Source: SHZL01 sp035292625 (lineage in GTDB: Bacteria; Pseudomonadota; Gammaproteobacteria; Xanthomonadales; SZUA-36). Taken from it: DNA of 64,000 bases. The notes under the pieces were generated by a model. It was not told the DNA's origin. It was given only the letters and a program-made list of their open reading frames with translations, and searched no databases. The first letter of the stretch is position 1. Every line of letters starts with the position of its first letter. The stretch spans positions 37,836 through 101,835 of the forward strand of contig DATDPS010000056.1 in NCBI GenBank assembly GCA_035292625.1, written 5' to 3'. Of the stretch, positions 24,918 through 33,474 are shown piece after piece. A program made the translations under genes and the position numbers.

Positions 24918-26252
24918 TCAGGTGTGAGGCGACACTGTGGGCAGGATTACCCGCACGCTGAGACCACCGCCCGCTGCATTGCTGGCCTGGATCTGTCCGC
25001 CATGGCGTCCAACAGCCGCGGCCGCAATGGCCAGCCCAATCCCATGGCCGCCACTGGAACGGTCACGTGATTCCTGCACGCGGTAGAACGGTTCAAAGAT
25101 TTTTTCCAGCTCCGCTTCCGGAACACCGCTGCCATGATCCCGCACCACAATTTCCACTTTGCGGCCGGCCGCATCCGGTCGCAAGGAAAGCTCCACGCCG
25201 CGCTCCGGGTCGGTATGGCGCAGCGCATTGCGCAACAGGTTCTCCATCGTTCGCCATAACAGCTCCCGGTCACCGTGGTATCCGATTGGGCCAGGTGACC
25301 GCCAGATAATTCCAGGTTTGCCCTCCGCCACTTCGTAGTTCACCACCTCCACCAGTTCGGTCAGTAACTCGGCCAAGTTTAGGTCCTCATCCTGTTTGGG
25401 CGTGTGCTCGGAAGACTCACGCAGCAGGCCCAGCACATCATTGACCAGGGACTCCAGGCGCTCACCCTCGAGTTCGATGCGGTCCAGTTCAGAGCGGATG
25501 TTATCGGCACCCTTCTTGCGCGCAATCTCCACGGCCACGCTGAGGCGCGCCAGGGGTGAACGCAATTCGTGACTGACATCGCGCAACAAACGGCGGTTGG
25601 CCTGCTGCATGGTCTGTAAACGCTCAGCCATGACATCGAAGTCGGCAGACAACTGACTGAACTCATCGTGACGTTGCGGAAAAGGCTGACCCACGCGCGT
25701 ATTCAAGTCACCGGCGGCGATTTTGCGCGTTGCCTGCCTCAGGCCTTCCAGGGGCGCAGTCAGGGAACGGGCAAGGAAAAAACTGACCAGTGCACTGATC
25801 AAAGCCGCGGCCAGGATACGCAAAGCCGTGCCCTGTGGACCCGGTGCGAGAATGGTTGTGGGCGGAATACGGTCAACCAGGTAAATGGTGAAACTGCTGC
25901 CGTCCCTGGCAGTGACGGATTCGGCTTCCATGCGCCGGCGCCGCTCCTGCAGAATGCGCAACTCCTCGTCGCGCTGCAGCATCTCCCGTTGCTCGCTGTC
26001 GACGACATAAATGTAACTTCGTGAATAACGGGGTACCTGCAGCAATTCATCCCGCGCCGCCGTTGCGCCTTCCGCGGATAAGGAACTCTTCAGTCTTTGG
26101 CCAATGCGGAACAATCCACGGGAAAATGTATTGGCGGGCTCCTCCGCCCATTGCTCGCGAGCCAATTTGTCATTGAGCCATCCTATGGTGGCGGAAAATC
26201 CCACGATGCTGAGCCACATGGTCAGAAATAGCTTCCAGAACAGGCTGCCCAC
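24918..26252 (-). CDS. cpxA: CpxA-like envelope-stress histidine kinase
   Basis: Inner-membrane sensor of 444 residues: helix 1 (about 5-25), a periplasmic domain of about 110 residues, helix 2 (about 141-161, ILAAALISALVSFFLARSLT), HAMP, HisKA with LLRDVSHELRSPLARL (His228) and HATPase with LLRNALRHT, RDHGSGVP and GGHGIGLAI. The closest pattern I know is CpxA. Start is GTG 26252, 15 nt after the cpxR stop. The C-terminus converges on epmA with a 36-bp gap and no obvious terminator. Confidence 0.85.
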   Translation of the reverse strand: MGSLFWKLFLTMWLSIVGFSATIGWLNDKLAREQWAEEPANTFSRGLFRIGQRLKSSLSAEGATAARDELLQVPRYSRSYIYVVDSEQREMLQRDEELRILQERRRRMEAESVTARDGSSFTIYLVDRIPPTTILAPGPQGTALRILAAALISALVSFFLARSLTAPLEGLRQATRKIAAGDLNTRVGQPFPQRHDEFSQLSADFDVMAERLQTMQQANRRLLRDVSHELRSPLARLSVAVEIARKKGADNIRSELDRIELEGERLESLVNDVLGLLRESSEHTPKQDEDLNLAELLTELVEVVNYEVAEGKPGIIWRSPGPIGYHGDRELLWRTMENLLRNALRHTDPERGVELSLRPDAAGRKVEIVVRDHGSGVPEAELEKIFEPFYRVQESRDRSSGGHGIGLAIAAAAVGRHGGQIQASNAAGGGLSVRVILPTVSPHT

Positions 26253-26267
26253 TGCCGTCAGCGGTTC

Positions 26268-26948
26268 CTAGGAAACACGGTACTGGTAGCCGATACCGCG
26301 GATGGTTTCAATGCGATTTTCACCATCGGGGCCGGGGCCAAGCTTGCGCCTCAGGTTGCTGACATGCATGTCGATGCTGCGGTCATGGGCAACCGGCTCC
26401 CGCCCCAACGCGGTCACGTAGAGGTCACGCTTGCTGACTACTTCACCTTTATGCTGCAACAGGGACTGCAGGATGCTGAATTCAGTGCTGGTCAATTCCA
26501 CTGGCTCGCCGCTTTTGAGCAGTGTGCGGCTGCCCTGGTTCAGCTCAAGGTCTTCGGACTGAAGCAGGGGCTGCAAGGTTGGACCGCCGGAACGGCGAAT
26601 TACAGCGCGGATACGGGCCAGCAATTCACGCGGATTGCAGGGTTTGGGCACATAGTCATCGGCACCGAGCTCCAGGCCGAGTATCCGGTCCAGGTCGTCA
26701 CCGCGAGCGGTCAGCATGATTACCGGCAAGCGGCTCTCCTTGCGCAGCTCCTTGAGCACATCCAGGCCGTTCATTTCCGGCATCATGACATCAAGTACGA
26801 CCAGGTCCAGCCCCGCCTGACGGGCCGCCTGCAGTGCAGTGTTGCCGTTGTGGGCCAACTGCACATTGAAATCCTCGGACTCGAAAAACTCTTTCAACAG
26901 TTCGCACAGTTCGACATCGTCGTCTGCAATCAGGATAGAGGTCTGCAT
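26268..26948 (-). CDS. cpxR: CpxR-like response regulator
   Basis: OmpR-class regulator, 226 residues from ATG 26948 (MQTSILIADDDVELCELLKE). The receiver has phosphoacceptor Asp in LVVLDVMMPEMNGLDVL and VIMLTARGDDLDRILGLELG; the linker RIRAVIRRSGG leads to a winged helix with ELTSTEFSILQSLL and the recognition segment DRSIDMHVSNLRRKL, all very close to CpxR. It heads the cpxRA pair. In E. coli CpxRA controls envelope proteases and folding factors; targets here cannot be read directly. Confidence 0.87.
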   Translation of the reverse strand: MQTSILIADDDVELCELLKEFFESEDFNVQLAHNGNTALQAARQAGLDLVVLDVMMPEMNGLDVLKELRKESRLPVIMLTARGDDLDRILGLELGADDYVPKPCNPRELLARIRAVIRRSGGPTLQPLLQSEDLELNQGSRTLLKSGEPVELTSTEFSILQSLLQHKGEVVSKRDLYVTALGREPVAHDRSIDMHVSNLRRKLGPGPDGENRIETIRGIGYQYRVS

Positions 26949-27085
26949 GGTTGGGTTCCGCACCTGCTGGCTTTGGCGCCATTCTATCCAATCCGTGCGG
27001 TCCAAACAGAAAAAAGCGGTGTATTTCGGCGCAATTCAGCCCCCGACCGGGGTGGTACAACAGAAATTCCAGTTATCCCTGCCGC

Positions 27086-27820
27086 TCAGGACGCGGGTCT
27101 GGCGGTCTCCGGCCTGATCTCGGCCAGGGCTTCATCCACGCTGGTATGCCGGATGTCACGGCCATACACCAGGTAGAAAATATACTCGGCGATATTCTGG
27201 CAGCGGTCACCCATGCGCTCCAGGGACCGCGCCGCCCACAAGGCATTCAGGATCAGGGGGATGGAGCGCGGGTCTTCGGCCATGTAGGTCATCAGCTGGC
27301 GGGTGATGGAGCCGTATTTGGCATCCACCTTGTTGTCCTTGCGCACCACCTCGATCGCCGTGTCCACGTCCAGGCGGGCGAATGCATCCAACACCTGGCG
27401 CAGCATGTCCCGCACCAGTCCACCCATGTGGCCCAGTTCCTGACGCATTTCTTCGTTCAGTGTGCCATGCTTGTCTTCAGCCACCATGCGGGCCACGCGC
27501 TTGGCCTCGTCGCCGATCCGTTCCAGGTCCGTGATGGTCTTGATGACCGCCATGACCAAGCGTAAATCGGATGCTGCAAGCTGGCTGCACGCGACGATGC
27601 GGGTGCACTCTTCATCGATGGTGACATCCAGTGCGTTCACGCGGTAGTCATTGGCCATTACTTCACGGGCCAAAGCCGTATCCGAGGTGACCAGGGCTTG
27701 CGCCGCCTGGCCCAGTTGGGCCTCGACCAGGCCACCCATCTTCAGCACCTGGCTGCGCACGTTTTCCAGTTCTTCGTTGAACTGGCGCGATACGTTCCGG
27801 CCCATATTCAATTTATCCAT
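27086..27820 (-). CDS. phoU: Phosphate-specific transport system accessory protein PhoU
   Basis: Negative modulator that couples PstSCAB transport state to PhoR, and prevents phosphate over-uptake. Two three-helix repeats with the metal-binding motifs KTITDLERIGDEAKRVA (about 92-108) and ALWAARSLERMGDRCQNIAE (about 193-212). 244 residues, normal. It is usually the last gene of pstSCAB-phoU; here it stands alone with its own Pho box, and no pst gene is in the window. With a PhoR that lacks membrane helices nearby, how PhoU senses transport is an open question. Confidence 0.96.
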   Translation of the reverse strand: MDKLNMGRNVSRQFNEELENVRSQVLKMGGLVEAQLGQAAQALVTSDTALAREVMANDYRVNALDVTIDEECTRIVACSQLAASDLRLVMAVIKTITDLERIGDEAKRVARMVAEDKHGTLNEEMRQELGHMGGLVRDMLRQVLDAFARLDVDTAIEVVRKDNKVDAKYGSITRQLMTYMAEDPRSIPLILNALWAARSLERMGDRCQNIAEYIFYLVYGRDIRHTSVDEALAEIRPETARPAS

Positions 27821-27865
27821 GTTCAGATTTCGCTCTTCAGCCGTAGTGGATGCTATGGTTCAATT

Positions 27866-27883
27866 GTGACGGTATTGTTACAG
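27866..27883 (-). promoter_or_regulatory. Pho box upstream of phoU
   Basis: On the minus strand CTGTAACAATACCGTCAC fits the 7-4-7 PhoB site with one clear deviation (CTGTAAC). It lies 46 bp before the phoU ATG, the right distance for an activator site. Confidence 0.65.
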
Positions 27884-27948
27884 GCCAGCAATGAACTCAT
27901 CCCGCGATTGCGTGTACCATCTGCTCAGCACCCCGACCCCAAAATGCG

Positions 27949-28953
27949 ATGCCCCGGAACAAAAGCCGAACAGTCATCATTCGAACCGCCACGGCCAGTG
28001 ATCTACCGGCCATTGTCAGCCTGTCGTCCGGCATGGACCACAGGACGCCAGCGGTGATCCCGAACAAGCACAGGCAGCATGGTTCAGAGCTACGGGAACG
28101 GCTGCTTGACGGTTGTGTGTTGAGCGCCGAACGCGAGGGGGAGATCATCGCTGCCGCTGGCATCGACCTGGAAAATGGCGTGCTCAGTGTACTGGTTTTT
28201 ACCAATCCCGCGACCGCAAATGCACTCTTTGCAAAGCTGGTGGTGCAGGCGGAACGGTTGGCAGCATGTTTTGGCATGCGCAGGCTGGATGTCGCGGTGA
28301 CCCCGGCAGTCGACAAGTGGTTTGCCTGGCTCGGTTACACCCCCGGCCCTGGCGCCATGGGCCAGTCACCAAGTGCAAGAAAACGCCAACGGATCCACTT
28401 TTCACGGTCCCTGCTGCGTCGCCAGACCCGATTTGCCCGCCAGATCCGGGCCATCGGTGAGCAACTCGGCATCCCCGACGACTACGGCCGGCGGCATCGC
28501 CTCGCCCTGCAGAACGAAGCGAGCCAACTCAGCAGCATCGGTCCCGATGTGTTTGGGCGGGAACAATTTCTTGCGCCAAACTGCGCGGCGGCCTGGTTTG
28601 GTATGCGCGCTGCTGCGTTCGAAGCAGGCGCGGAACTGCAGGCCGTTTCGGCATTTCGCTCGGTAGGATATCAGCGGGAACTGCTGCAAAAGAAATTGGA
28701 CAAGGGGCTGACCATGCTGGAGATCCTGTTGGTTTCAGCAGCGCCGGGTTACAGCGAACACCACTCTGGCTACGCCCTGGATATAAGTACTCCTGGCTTT
28801 GCGCCACTACAGGAAGAGTTCGAAAACAGCCCGGCTTTCACCTGGTTGCAAAAGCATGCGGGCACTTTCGGATTCAGGCTTTCATTTCCGCAGGGCAACC
28901 GGCACAAGCTGGCCTATGAGCCATGGCATTGGTGTTACGCTGGCAAAAGCTGA
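27949..28953 (+). CDS. Fusion of GNAT-like domain and VanY-type D,D-carboxypeptidase
   Basis: 334 residues. Residues 9-130 look like a GNAT acetyltransferase (IIRTATASDLPAIVSL, a short AAAGIDLENGVLSVLVFTNP sheet, FAWLGYTP near the end). After a basic linker, residues 205-332 are an M15B (VanY) peptidase: SAFRSVGYQ, the zinc motif SEHHSGYALD (H271, D278) and EPWHWCY (H327). There is no signal peptide or membrane helix, so it should act in the cytoplasm, perhaps on recycled muropeptides; the amgK-murU recycling pair is in this window. The GNAT half shows a weak acetyl-CoA loop and may only bind. Divergent from phoU. Confidence 0.82.
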   Translation: MPRNKSRTVIIRTATASDLPAIVSLSSGMDHRTPAVIPNKHRQHGSELRERLLDGCVLSAEREGEIIAAAGIDLENGVLSVLVFTNPATANALFAKLVVQAERLAACFGMRRLDVAVTPAVDKWFAWLGYTPGPGAMGQSPSARKRQRIHFSRSLLRRQTRFARQIRAIGEQLGIPDDYGRRHRLALQNEASQLSSIGPDVFGREQFLAPNCAAAWFGMRAAAFEAGAELQAVSAFRSVGYQRELLQKKLDKGLTMLEILLVSAAPGYSEHHSGYALDISTPGFAPLQEEFENSPAFTWLQKHAGTFGFRLSFPQGNRHKLAYEPWHWCYAGKS

Positions 28954-28982
28954 CGCGGTGAGTGCGCTTGAAGCACGGGATT

Positions 28983-29447
28983 TCAGTGCACGGCTCCCGA
29001 CACCCGCACTGTATGCCCTGCCCTCCCTGTCACCCGCGCCGTCAGATCGAAAGGCAGGTGAATCTGCTCGAGGCCGAGCTTGACCAACAAGCCGCGCAGT
29101 TCGTGCTGCAACAAGGGGTACAGTTGTCGGGTCAAGCTGGCATGATTGGCCGTGAATTGGGCGATATCAATCGGCTCACCGCTGACTTGCTGGTAGATCG
29201 CCTCAAACCCGACCCGGGCTTTGAATGATGGCCCCGCCTGCCCTTCGCCGCCACCATGACAGGAAAGCCGCGCGCTGACCTGGTAGGCCGGCAGTGCGGC
29301 GCCTGCGTCGGCTTGCGTCGGCCGGGGTGTCAGGTTGAGCTCCACCCTGGCTTCCCTGGTGCCGGGTTCTTTTGACACATTGACCAATTCGGCGCTGAGC
29401 TCACTGGTCTGCACGTGCTGTAACACAAAATGGTCCAGGAGATTCAT
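28983..29447 (-). CDS. SecB-like small protein
   Basis: 154 residues from ATG 29447 (MNLLDHFVLQHVQTSELSAE), the size of SecB. The C-terminal half, FEAIYQQVSGEPIDIAQFTA followed by a helix LYPLLQHELRGLLVKLGLEQ and IHLPFDL, resembles the SecB fold (beta strand, then a helix containing the conserved LxPYxRE-like segment, then LP). The resemblance is by pattern only. It could be a chaperone for an unknown client or an antitoxin-associated SecB-like protein, though no toxin is adjacent. Last gene of a minus-strand run after alkA, 75 bp away. Confidence 0.5.
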   Translation of the reverse strand: MNLLDHFVLQHVQTSELSAELVNVSKEPGTREARVELNLTPRPTQADAGAALPAYQVSARLSCHGGGEGQAGPSFKARVGFEAIYQQVSGEPIDIAQFTANHASLTRQLYPLLQHELRGLLVKLGLEQIHLPFDLTARVTGRAGHTVRVSGAVH

Positions 29448-29521
29448 AGGCAGCGCTTCGTTCCGGGGATCAACAGGATGCGACCATCCGTTGCGGGATT
29501 CAAGCCGGATTCGTCTTTTCT

Positions 29522-30145
29522 TCAACCATCCACCACGCGCCAGAAATACCAACTGGCGGCGGAACGGAATGGTGCAAGGTGCTGCGTTTTGCGCAGGACC
29601 TGGTCGGGTTTTGGTAATGACTTCATGCGATAAATGACCTGGACACCTTTTTGTATGCCGAGATCAGCTGCCGGCATGACATCCGGCCGGCCCAGGTTGA
29701 AAATCAACACCATCTGGGCAGTCCATGGACCGATGCCCCGCACCTGCACCAGGTTTTCCATGACCTCGGCATCACTCATACGGTTAATCCGGCGCATCGG
29801 GGCCAGGCTGCCATCGAGTGATTTACGGGCCAGGTCCTGGATGGCAAGCGCCTTGTTCTGCGACAGCCCGACGGCTCTCAGTTCACTAATGGAAATTCCC
29901 TCGGCGCCAGCGGCATCTGGTTGGCTGTTTTCAAACAGGGCGCGGAACCGGCCGTGTATCGTGGCGGCAGCCTTGCCGGAAAGTTGCTGGTACACGATGG
30001 CCTCCGATAGGGCCGAGAACAGGTCCTGGGGTTGTTCCACCTTTAGTTTCAGCGGTCCAAAGTGGCGTATGAATGCCGCCAGTGAGGGGCACTGATCGCT
30101 CAGGTACTGCACCGCTTCCTGGCGATTGTAACGCAGCCGCCTCAT
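29522..30145 (-). CDS. DNA-3-methyladenine glycosylase (HhH-GPD family)
   Basis: Removes alkylated bases in base-excision repair. 207 residues from ATG 30145, which overlaps the DUF423 stop (ATGA). The helix-hairpin-helix VRGIGPWTAQMVLIFNLGR and the following DVMPAADLGIQKG, with the catalytic Asp of the family, are clear; EAIVYQQLSGKAAATIHGRF is the usual helix before it. It lacks the N-terminal domain of E. coli AlkA and matches the shorter AlkA2-like/MAG form. Part of the seven-gene minus-strand run. Confidence 0.9.
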   Translation of the reverse strand: MRRLRYNRQEAVQYLSDQCPSLAAFIRHFGPLKLKVEQPQDLFSALSEAIVYQQLSGKAAATIHGRFRALFENSQPDAAGAEGISISELRAVGLSQNKALAIQDLARKSLDGSLAPMRRINRMSDAEVMENLVQVRGIGPWTAQMVLIFNLGRPDVMPAADLGIQKGVQVIYRMKSLPKPDQVLRKTQHLAPFRSAASWYFWRVVDG

Positions 30146-30534
30146 GGGTGGCTGCGTCCTGGCAGGTGTGCCAAAGCCAGCCACAACCATGCTGCCATCA
30201 GGACCAAACCTCCACCAGGCGCAAGCCAGCCAGGCAGCAGATCGATACCGCTGGCGCGCAAGTACAGGCTGCCGGAAAACAGCAGGGTGCCAAGCCCCAG
30301 CGCGAGTCCGCTGTAGGGCAGCGCCGGGTGATAATCCTTCGAGGGCAGCGCAGCTACGGCCAACATGGCCACCGCATGAAAAAGATGGATTTCAAGAGCG
30401 GTATGCCACAACCCCGCGTCTGCCGCCGTTGCGAATGACACGGAATGCGCGCCAACGGCAGCCAGCAAAACTGCCGCCAGGCCATACGCCGCGGCGCTGA
30501 AAGCCAACCATTGCCGGGCAGCGGATGGCGACAC
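30142..30534 (-). CDS. DUF423 (YgdD-type) membrane protein
   Basis: 130 residues from GTG 30534, just downstream of the DUF4340 stop; a longer frame reaching 30594 would overlap that gene. Four hydrophobic segments are visible: LAFSAAAYGLAAVLLAAVGAH, HLFHAVAMLAVAAL, SGLALGLGTLLFSGSLYL and APGGGLVLMAAWLWLALA. GAH, FHAVAML and LLFSGSLYL...PGGGL are DUF423 hallmarks. Function unknown for the family. Overlaps alkA by 4 bp. Confidence 0.85.
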   Translation of the reverse strand: MSPSAARQWLAFSAAAYGLAAVLLAAVGAHSVSFATAADAGLWHTALEIHLFHAVAMLAVAALPSKDYHPALPYSGLALGLGTLLFSGSLYLRASGIDLLPGWLAPGGGLVLMAAWLWLALAHLPGRSHP

Positions 30535-30536
30535 CG

Positions 30537-31598
30537 TCAGCCCTGCCCGGCGGGCGCCAGCAGGTCTTCCTTCCGCTTGGTCATGAGTTTCCATTGATAT
30601 TCCGGAATGGAGTAAGCCCAGCCGCTGACTCGGAGGTTGATGTTTTTTACCCGTTTCTCGCGTTCAGCAGCAGTGGGGGCTTCGGTTTCGCCGTACTGCT
30701 GTGCCGATTCGCCCTCATCAGCCGCATAGGCAAAGGCCTTGAGGCGCAACCAACCGCTTTCTTCTGCGCTGATGAACTCAGCCTGGATCTCAAGTCCATC
30801 AGCCGTTAAAGCGCGCAACCGAGTCGACTGCGACCAGTCCAGCTCCGTGTCCGGTTTCACAGCCTCCAGGCGCAACCCCGCCAGGCTGCCGCCCAGCGCA
30901 TTCACGCCGAAGGAAGACGCGACTTTCCGGCCTTTCGGAATGTCCGCCAGTGTGAAGTCCGTATCTTCCGCAGATACCTTGCTGATGCTGACTTTTTCGC
31001 CATCGGCATGGGCCAGGCTGAGCTCCACCACTTCAGCTTCCGCCAGGTCAATAATGTCGCGCTCCAGCCAATCGGCCGCTTCTCCGGAAACGCTGATCAA
31101 ACGGTCGATCAGCAGCACCTGGTTCCCATCAGCAAACCGAACATATTGTCTTTCCCTGCCCTGCGCGGCATTTCCCACCAGCAGCTTGAGCATTTCCTCG
31201 CCCTCACCGATTTCCACCAGCACAGCGCTGCTGTCCCCGGCCGCAATATCGGTCACTCCCAATCGGTCGAAATAGTCAGGGTTTGATGTTTTCTGCTCGA
31301 CCACCTTTGCCTGTGCCACGGCAGCCAGCAGCTCTTTGAGCCGGGCCCAGTCAGCCGGGTAGGAATGCGCTTCGTCCACCACCCAGCCGCGGTCCGCGCG
31401 GGTCATGCTGGCAACTGGCTGCTGGCCGGCCCGCACGATGCGGACGCGCGCTATGTCGTTGACCCGCTGGTCCAGCCCCGGAACAAGTGGCGTGACTTCA
31501 AACACACTTTCTTTTCCGGTCTTTCCCGGCATCAGCAAAAGAACGGTGGCAACGGCGAGGGTTGCCACCAACAACCATGAAACATGCTTCTTGCTCAT
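30537..31598 (-). CDS. DUF4340 protein, partner of Gld-type ABC module
   Basis: 353 residues. One N-terminal helix (about 7-24, VSWLLVATLAVATVLLLMP) anchors an extracytoplasmic domain. The repeated pattern (ADRGWVVDEAHSYPADWARL, LVGNAAQGRERQYVRFADGN, LIDRLISVSGEAADWLERDI) is that of DUF4340, which recurs next to gliding-type ABC transporters. ATG 31598 overlaps the stop of the GldG-like gene (ATGA). The molecular role is unknown; coupling with the three upstream genes implies it works in the same envelope complex. Confidence 0.82.
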   Translation of the reverse strand: MSKKHVSWLLVATLAVATVLLLMPGKTGKESVFEVTPLVPGLDQRVNDIARVRIVRAGQQPVASMTRADRGWVVDEAHSYPADWARLKELLAAVAQAKVVEQKTSNPDYFDRLGVTDIAAGDSSAVLVEIGEGEEMLKLLVGNAAQGRERQYVRFADGNQVLLIDRLISVSGEAADWLERDIIDLAEAEVVELSLAHADGEKVSISKVSAEDTDFTLADIPKGRKVASSFGVNALGGSLAGLRLEAVKPDTELDWSQSTRLRALTADGLEIQAEFISAEESGWLRLKAFAYAADEGESAQQYGETEAPTAAEREKRVKNINLRVSGWAYSIPEYQWKLMTKRKEDLLAPAGQG

Positions 31599-33463
31599 AG
31601 TGCAGCTTGCTCCGCGTTTACATGGTCCGGTTGCCCGCGCCGGCGGCGCACGCCATACAGCGCGGCGATTACCAGCACCAGCAGTGGAACCAGCGCGATG
31701 TTGACGATTTTCAGGCGTGTGCCAAGCTTGTCGATGTCACCTTGCAGATCGTGCTGTACCTGACGCAAATCACGCCGGATTTCCAGTTTGCGATCCACGA
31801 AGCGTTGCACCTCCACCTGCTGCTCGTCCGTCAGGACCATCAGATCGTCGCCGTCGCGTGCCGCCTGCAGTTCGGTCAGCTTGCGCTCGGTGTCGGCCAA
31901 CTCCTGCTGCAACCGTTCCTCGGTGGAGCGGTATTCATTTTCGGCCTCCAACTGCAAGGCATTGACCCGGTCAAAAGGCCGTACTGAACTGGCCCGGGTC
32001 CGGATGCTGATCAGGTCGCGATTACCCAGCAGGTTGTCCACTGCATTGACCACCAGATCGCCATTGTCGGCAAAGGCGTTGACGATGCTTTGGCCCAAAA
32101 AGGCCTGCTTTTGCACCCACACCCGATCGGTCAACACATCGGTATCGGCAAAGATCAGCACGTTGATTCCCTGTTCTCCGGATTGCGCCAGGTGCGCGGG
32201 GGCGTCAACACCCTCGGGCGCCGCCGCGAAAGCGGAGCTTGCAGCGCCGCTGATGCGTGCCGCCAGCGTGTAACGGTCGCCACTAGGATTGAAACCCTGC
32301 AGCAAATCGGTGGGATTGGCCAGGAAGCGCAGGCGCGTTGCATCCATCGGAGCCGCGTTTTCACTGCTCTGGACCAGCGCCTCAATGTTGGTTTTGGCTC
32401 CTTCCAGAGGTTCCAACCAACCGGTAGAGGAGAAGTTCACCACCTCGAGGTCGGCACTGACTATGTCATCAGCGTTCATGCCCTCAACCGGTACCGAAAG
32501 GATGCCGATGTGCCTGGATTGGCCGCTACCGATACCAAATTGCAGGTCGCCGACAACCTGAAGGGCATTGAATTGTATTCCCCAGGCGCCAAGCAAGGGA
32601 TCCAGGCTCGAGGAACTGCCGGCCTGCATCTGTGCCATCGGGTCGCCGGGGTCGCCGCGATCTGACTCCGCCAGCGGGTCGATGAAGGCCAGCAATCGCC
32701 CGCCACCGAGCACAAACTGGTCAACCTGGTAGAGCATCTCGTCCCGCAGCCCACGAGGGTGCACCAGCACCAGGACATCGATATCTTCGGGCAGGACGCC
32801 AGCCTGTGGATCGATGGTCTCGACATTGAACAACTGGCTCAACTGCGTGTACACCACCCATTCTTCCCGCATGCCCTGGGTGGCGGGGTCGTAGCCAGCC
32901 GCCATGGGAAGGCTGGAAAGCAGGCCTATGGTCTTGCGTTCTGGCTGGCCCAGCGAGGAAATCATTTTCGCCAGGTCGTATTCGAGAAATTTCTCCTTGG
33001 ATGGCTGCAGGAAAGGCATGGTCTGCAAGCCATCGAGGGAGTTGGTCCCGGCGATCCCGAGGTACAGTGATTCGCCACTGGCGCCTACGGGAACGGCCTG
33101 CAGTCCATAACGTGCCGCATCATCCTCTTGTTCCGAAAACGGTTCCGGGTCCACCTGGTGAATCCGCACTTTGCCGGCGCTGCGGTTGGCGAACTCATCG
33201 AGCAGTTCTTCAACCCGCAGGGCATAGCTCCTGATCTGTGGCAGGTCCCGGCTCGCCTCTGCGGAAAAGAACAGGTAAAGATCAACCGGCTCCTGCAGCC
33301 CGGCAAGCACGTTGCGCGTACCCTCGCTCAGCGTATACAGGCGGTTTTCTGTAAGGTCAATGCGCAAGCCGCGGAACAGCCTGTCTGATAACAGGCTGAG
33401 CGAGCCGAACAGTACCAAAAGCAATACCAGAGAGGTAGCGGTATAAAATGTTTTTTTCTGCAT
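31595..33463 (-). CDS. GldG-like ABC transporter auxiliary protein
   Basis: 622 residues from ATG 33463, which has an AAGG ribosome site; a GTG three codons upstream is less good. N-terminal helix (about 8-27), a large periplasmic domain typical of GldG/ABC_transp_aux (DLTENRLYTLSEGTRNVLAG, VDLYLFFSAEASRD, ADTDVLTDRVWVQKQ), a coiled coil at about 500-585, and a C-terminal helix (IVNIALVPLLVLVIAALYGV). In Bacteroidetes GldA-GldF-GldG are needed for gliding; in proteobacteria homologous modules have no established job. Confidence 0.85.
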   Translation of the reverse strand: MQKKTFYTATSLVLLLVLFGSLSLLSDRLFRGLRIDLTENRLYTLSEGTRNVLAGLQEPVDLYLFFSAEASRDLPQIRSYALRVEELLDEFANRSAGKVRIHQVDPEPFSEQEDDAARYGLQAVPVGASGESLYLGIAGTNSLDGLQTMPFLQPSKEKFLEYDLAKMISSLGQPERKTIGLLSSLPMAAGYDPATQGMREEWVVYTQLSQLFNVETIDPQAGVLPEDIDVLVLVHPRGLRDEMLYQVDQFVLGGGRLLAFIDPLAESDRGDPGDPMAQMQAGSSSSLDPLLGAWGIQFNALQVVGDLQFGIGSGQSRHIGILSVPVEGMNADDIVSADLEVVNFSSTGWLEPLEGAKTNIEALVQSSENAAPMDATRLRFLANPTDLLQGFNPSGDRYTLAARISGAASSAFAAAPEGVDAPAHLAQSGEQGINVLIFADTDVLTDRVWVQKQAFLGQSIVNAFADNGDLVVNAVDNLLGNRDLISIRTRASSVRPFDRVNALQLEAENEYRSTEERLQQELADTERKLTELQAARDGDDLMVLTDEQQVEVQRFVDRKLEIRRDLRQVQHDLQGDIDKLGTRLKIVNIALVPLLVLVIAALYGVRRRRGQPDHVNAEQAAL

Positions 33464-33474
33464 GATCGGCACCT

